Assembly: GCA_030737875.1 (NCBI GenBank)
Contig: CM060912.1
Location: 884,887,199 to 884,951,198 of the forward strand
Source: Allium sativum
Taxonomy: Eukaryota; Streptophyta; Magnoliopsida; Asparagales; Amaryllidaceae
DNA length: 64,000 nt
Direction: 5' to 3'
The notes under the pieces are model-generated. The model saw nothing but the letters and a program-made list of their open reading frames with translations. It was not told the DNA's origin and did not search any database. Both the position numbers and the translations under genes were made by a program. The first letter of the stretch is position 1. Each line of letters begins with the position of its first letter. Below, piece by piece: positions 60,527 through 64,000 of this stretch.

Positions 60527-62100
60527 TGTAACACCCAGTAATTCTGTTAATATTAATATTTACAAATTAAAGAATAACTAATCTCAGACGTGAGAATTGT
60601 GGGAAACGGGTTACGCCATTGTGTTCGTCTCAGAATTTTGGTTGAAACAGAGTCTGAGTTTGCGGGAAACGAGTACCGGATGAAAGAGTTATGGACAAAC
60701 GAAGTTTGGTGGCAAAGTAAAGAAAAAAATGCACTGGCGCACTTGGGAAGTGCGCCAGTACATATTTACACTGGCGCACCTGCCAAGTGCGCCCAGGCCG
60801 AGGCTGGAGCCTGCACAGCTTTCTGGTTCAGGCTGACCCGTGTTGTTGAGTCCATCCTGACTCCTTGTTGAATCATTAGGGCTGACTCATCACCCTATCA
60901 TAATTGAATGGTTTTGATTAGCCCTAAGAACATCCGATGACTTAAATTAATTTATAACTCTATAAAAAGACCCCTATACACAAACCCTAAATCAGAAAAT
61001 AAACAAAGACCATGGCCGTCATGCTGTTATTTTGAGACCTAGTGCAGCCGCCATCAAATTAAAGGTAAAGAACAGCAACCAAATCAGAACTACTCAACCC
61101 TAACAGCGATTCTTCATCAAAGGAGCGCTAATTCGACTCTCTTTCTTCTCTAATTGTGAGTATGATGATCTTAACAAGATTATTATTAAACTAATTAGAT
61201 TAAGTTATGAATGGATTATAAGTAAATGATGTGGATTGTCATATATGTTGTTGTAAACCTTATGCTATCATGTATGTTGTAACTCCTATGTTATGTGATG
61301 ATGATAACCTATATGTTGTAAATCATGCTATGATGATATTGTATAGGTTGTAGTTTTCTATGCTAAGTTGTGATAAATCATACATGCTTTAAAGTCATGA
61401 TGTTATTATCTATGCTAATTAGTTCATGTTAATCAAATCATAATGTTTGGGCTATGTTGATCTATATGACAAATCATGTATGCAAGTTTAGATTGATTAG
61501 TAAAGATATTGAACATATGCCATGACATCTATTTAGATCTAGAATTATGACATCTAGAATTATGCTATGACATATGTGAATTCAATGTATTAGATGCTAG
61601 TTCACATCATCATTATGTTGCATAAAATCCCATATGCAAGTCCATACATGAATTTGGATAATGATCATATTATGTGAATTGTGACATTTTACCAACAAGT
61701 TGACAACTTTAGATCCATAATATGTGTAGTTTCATGCAAGTTTCACCCCTATTATGATTAGGTCTATTTTACTTGTCTATATGTTGTGATAATTTATCTT
61801 TGTGCTATGAGTTAGACTATTCGAGTCTAACGTATATTTTGCGTTGAATAAGCGAACGTATAACGTGGGGTAGGGGTAATATTAAGGATTTAATATTAAG
61901 AAGTTGGGGTGCAATTGATATGATTTTGCATGCCATGAATGGATGGCCATAATTGAGTCAATTATGGACATCAATAAAAATGGAATTAATTAATAATTTG
62001 AATAGGGATATATTCAAAACTAGGGTAAAAGATTATAAGTGATTATCAATGCTTAGGACACGAGGTTGGACTCGATAATTGTGATAAAATAAAGGTATAA
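60527..62100 (+). repeat. LTR D, 5' portion
   Basis: It begins TGTAACACCCAGTAATTCTG. The GGGAAACGGGTTACGCCATTGTGTTCGTCTCAGAATT block is shared with A and B LTRs. It has a GC-rich inverted-repeat patch (60733-60790), a TATA-like CTCTATAAAAAGACC near 60958 and a donor-like TTGTGAGTATG near 61155. An ACGAGGTTGGACTCGATAATTGTGAT block near 62060 resembles the start of the hairpin modules of B. The 3' boundary was not found. Confidence 0.65.
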
Positions 62101-62150
62101 GAAGACATATCTGTTTATGATTTCACTGTAAAATAAAGGTAGGCAACATA

Positions 62151-62239
62151 ACCTCGTAGTTGCCCTACGAGGTTAGCAACATTACCTCGTAGAGTCCCTA
62201 CGAGGTAGGCAACATAACCTAGTAGTGACTCTACGAGGT
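62151..62239 (+). repeat. Three hairpins at exact 33-bp spacing
   Basis: ACCTCGTAG-5-CTACGAGGT occurs at 62151-62173 and 62184-62206 (both perfect 9-bp stems). It recurs at 62217-62239 with one stem mismatch. The 10-bp linkers are similar (AGCAACAT / AGGCAACAT type). Confidence 0.93.
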
Positions 62240-62279
62240 AAAGGGTATTTTGGTCATGCGAAAGTTTTTTAAAAATTAG

Positions 62280-64000
62280 GGGGGCTACTCAGCAAATGTC
62301 TGGGTCCTAATAGAATTTGCCTTGGTAGAATCGTATATCCATTGAACAAACTCATGCGTGATGATTATGATGTGTTAGTTTTACCCCCATCAACTTAAAA
62401 TACCAAAGCATAAAGATTGGATGGTCTAAACAAAAGGCAAAATACAGAAATTTAAAGGGAAAAAACAACAAATAAAAACGAATTCATTATTTGAAACACA
62501 AGATGGTCCTTTTATCGTTTAGTGTCTTTGACACAAACAATCAAGCAAGAGCAGGGCATCTACTTTTCCAGTGTACTAAACAGCTCATACTGGTAGTGCA
62601 GGCAAAAGAAGGTGCATGACCATAAATTGAAGCAATTCAGACAAAGTGCACTACTAAAAAAAGATGTATGAATTCATATCAGTAGGTTAAACATGAATAT
62701 ACGGATATACCATGGGAGGAGATTAAGCAACATCAGTTGCGTTGATAAACAGTTCTAGACAAAGAAATGGCAGTAAAGTGATAAAGAAAGAAGGATTATG
62801 GAATGGAAGGGACACAGCTGGGTTAATTGATGAGAGAAATCGTGAGTAAGCTACACATTCTGCATATGAAAGTAATAGCTTGGCGATTAAAAACAAACAG
62901 ATAAGCTGCCTTTACCATGGATGAGCATTGAGGTGAGAGGCGAACACTGGAAAGGAAAAGGAGACTAGGAGAGTGCTTTATAACGCAGGGAGGAAGCAAG
63001 CAGCAAAGTGAAGCAAGCGGGAAAATAAGAGAAGAGGAGCAGAGAAATAACAAAAGAGCTTTTTGAGTCCCATACCATCGATTTGAGGGAAAGGTTGGAA
63101 ACAGGTAGGGATAAGATGCTCATGTGGTGCGGCATTGTTCCATACTAACATGTACGAGGTCGTGTGGTGCTCATGAGGTTCGGGCCTAGTTTAATGCTTT
63201 CCATTGTAACTAGACTGGGGCATGTGCTTCGCACACAGGCTGTTGATGGTACATAGTTAGCGGAAAAGTTGAAGAACAACGAAAGTATTTGATATCTTTT
63301 TTGTGCTTGTATTTTATGAGTTCATTGTACAACCTTTTTACTATCATAAGTTAATCATCCATCTTGATCATGTGGAGACTCCCAAACTTTCTTATAATTA
63401 TTTATGGTATGTAATGTAGTGCATTAAAGATGTGGGTTTTAGTCACTGGTCGCAAGCAAGTAAACTGGAAAGACTTATGCTGATGACAGTGGAGAGAAAG
63501 AGAGCTAAACAAAACTTTAGCCCATTCATGCAAGCAAATATTAGAGAAAAAATTGCTATATGTAAGTCCAGCATCCAGATGAGCTTGCTGTGGATTGTGA
63601 ATTCCTCTTACTTTGTACATAAGTAAACATAAAGTCCTTAAAGTAAGATGGGATAAAATATAGCAAAAATATTGGGAGCGGCTAATGAAACACAAAATTG
63701 AACACAAATCAAGAGACAGAGTATTAGTCGTTGGATCATTTTGTCTTTATATGGAGACGTGCAAATCATGGGGATCATGGGGAGATCCAATGGTGGAGAT
63801 GCATTGTGTCACCAATTGTGTGTATGTTTTGTGTTCCTTTAGACTTTTCCAAAAATATTAGCAAACATGAAAAATGAAAATTCTTTTGTATGCATGCAGT
63901 AAAAGTAGACACGTAAAGATGAACGTTATAAGCATGAAAATAGTAAAACATATGTAGTTCAACCTATAGGTTAGGTACTCAGCAATCATACTTAGTGAAA
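62280..64000. other. Region without recognised genes
   Basis: The longest frames (for example 62823-63053 minus, 63402-63707 minus, 63432-63626 plus) show no known domain and no start context or neighbours that support them. The sequence is less repetitive-looking than the rest and could be low-copy flank or Helitron interior. Confidence 0.4.
63210..63235 (-). repeat. Possible Helitron 3' end
   Basis: On the minus strand a TGTGC-GAA-GCACA hairpin is followed after 9 bases by CTAG and then T, fitting the hairpin-CTRR-T pattern of Helitron 3' ends. The stem is short and the matching 5' end would lie beyond the window. Confidence 0.25.

Noticed and set aside
60590..60871. 93-codon frame in LTR D
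   Set aside because: It runs through the GC-rich inverted-repeat patch of the LTR, upstream of the TATA-like box, and matches no family.
62262..62266. AAGTT after LTR D as a partner of AAGTT at 60522-60526 (possible solo-LTR duplication)
   Set aside because: The sequence before it ends ATGCGA rather than the expected ...CA with complementarity to TGTAAC. A 5-bp AT-rich match is easily chance.
62823..63707. Short frames at 62823-63053, 63402-63707 and 63432-63626 as host genes
   Set aside because: They have no domain, no splice or start context and no similarity I recognise. Two of them overlap on opposite strands.

Overview
This is plant nuclear DNA, probably from a eudicot with a large, AT-rich, repeat-filled genome. 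I find no intact host gene, no rRNA or tRNA gene and no CRISPR array. Almost everything assigned here is retrotransposon, and the elements are nested inside one another.

Left part (about 49-29091): a head-to-tail array of a non-autonomous LTR retrotransposon, called G here. Its LTRs are very large (5.3-5.6 kb) and its internal domain is short (about 1.9 kb), in the order LTR - internal - LTR - internal - LTR. The internal domain has an initiator-tRNA-Met type primer site, a polypurine tract and one decayed acidic reading frame, but no gag-pol. The third LTR is split by a chromovirus-type Ty3/gypsy element, A (14362-24339, minus strand), with a perfect CAAAG target duplication. A keeps gag, protease, RT, integrase core and chromodomain but has lost RNase H and the integrase zinc finger. 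The array itself broke an older minus-strand LTR (E, 29092-29966).

Middle (29967-35215): 2.3 kb of unassigned AT-rich DNA, a 5'-truncated L1-like LINE (32309-34790), and a possible CACTA transposon end near 35096.

Right part (35216-60526): a four-level nest. Level 1 is a long LTR of family C, ending at 58574 with its primer site at 58577. Level 2, inside it, is a giant palindrome P (39658-58478). Its two arms of about 2 kb begin and end with the sequence that normally starts an LTR (TGTAAC.../...ATTACA). Level 3, inside P's left arm, is chromovirus element B (40679-54630, TSD GATCC) with a complete domain order but many frame breaks. Level 4, inside B's 5' LTR, is a solo LTR of A's family (42543-45521). 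For two insertions the empty target survives elsewhere in the window: P's right arm for B, and B's 3' LTR for the solo LTR.

Far right (60527-64000): the start of another LTR (D), an array of three hairpins at exact 33-bp spacing, and 1.7 kb with no recognised gene that may contain a Helitron 3' end.

Several features recur across LTR families. A GGTGAGT splice donor lies in the leader, and a strong acceptor lies directly before the gag ATG of A and B. GC-rich palindrome clusters sit at similar LTR positions. Tandem pairs of three-stem hairpin modules differ in sequence between families but keep their pairing. The most novel-looking objects are G with its acidic protein, the LTR-ended palindrome P, and these hairpin modules.
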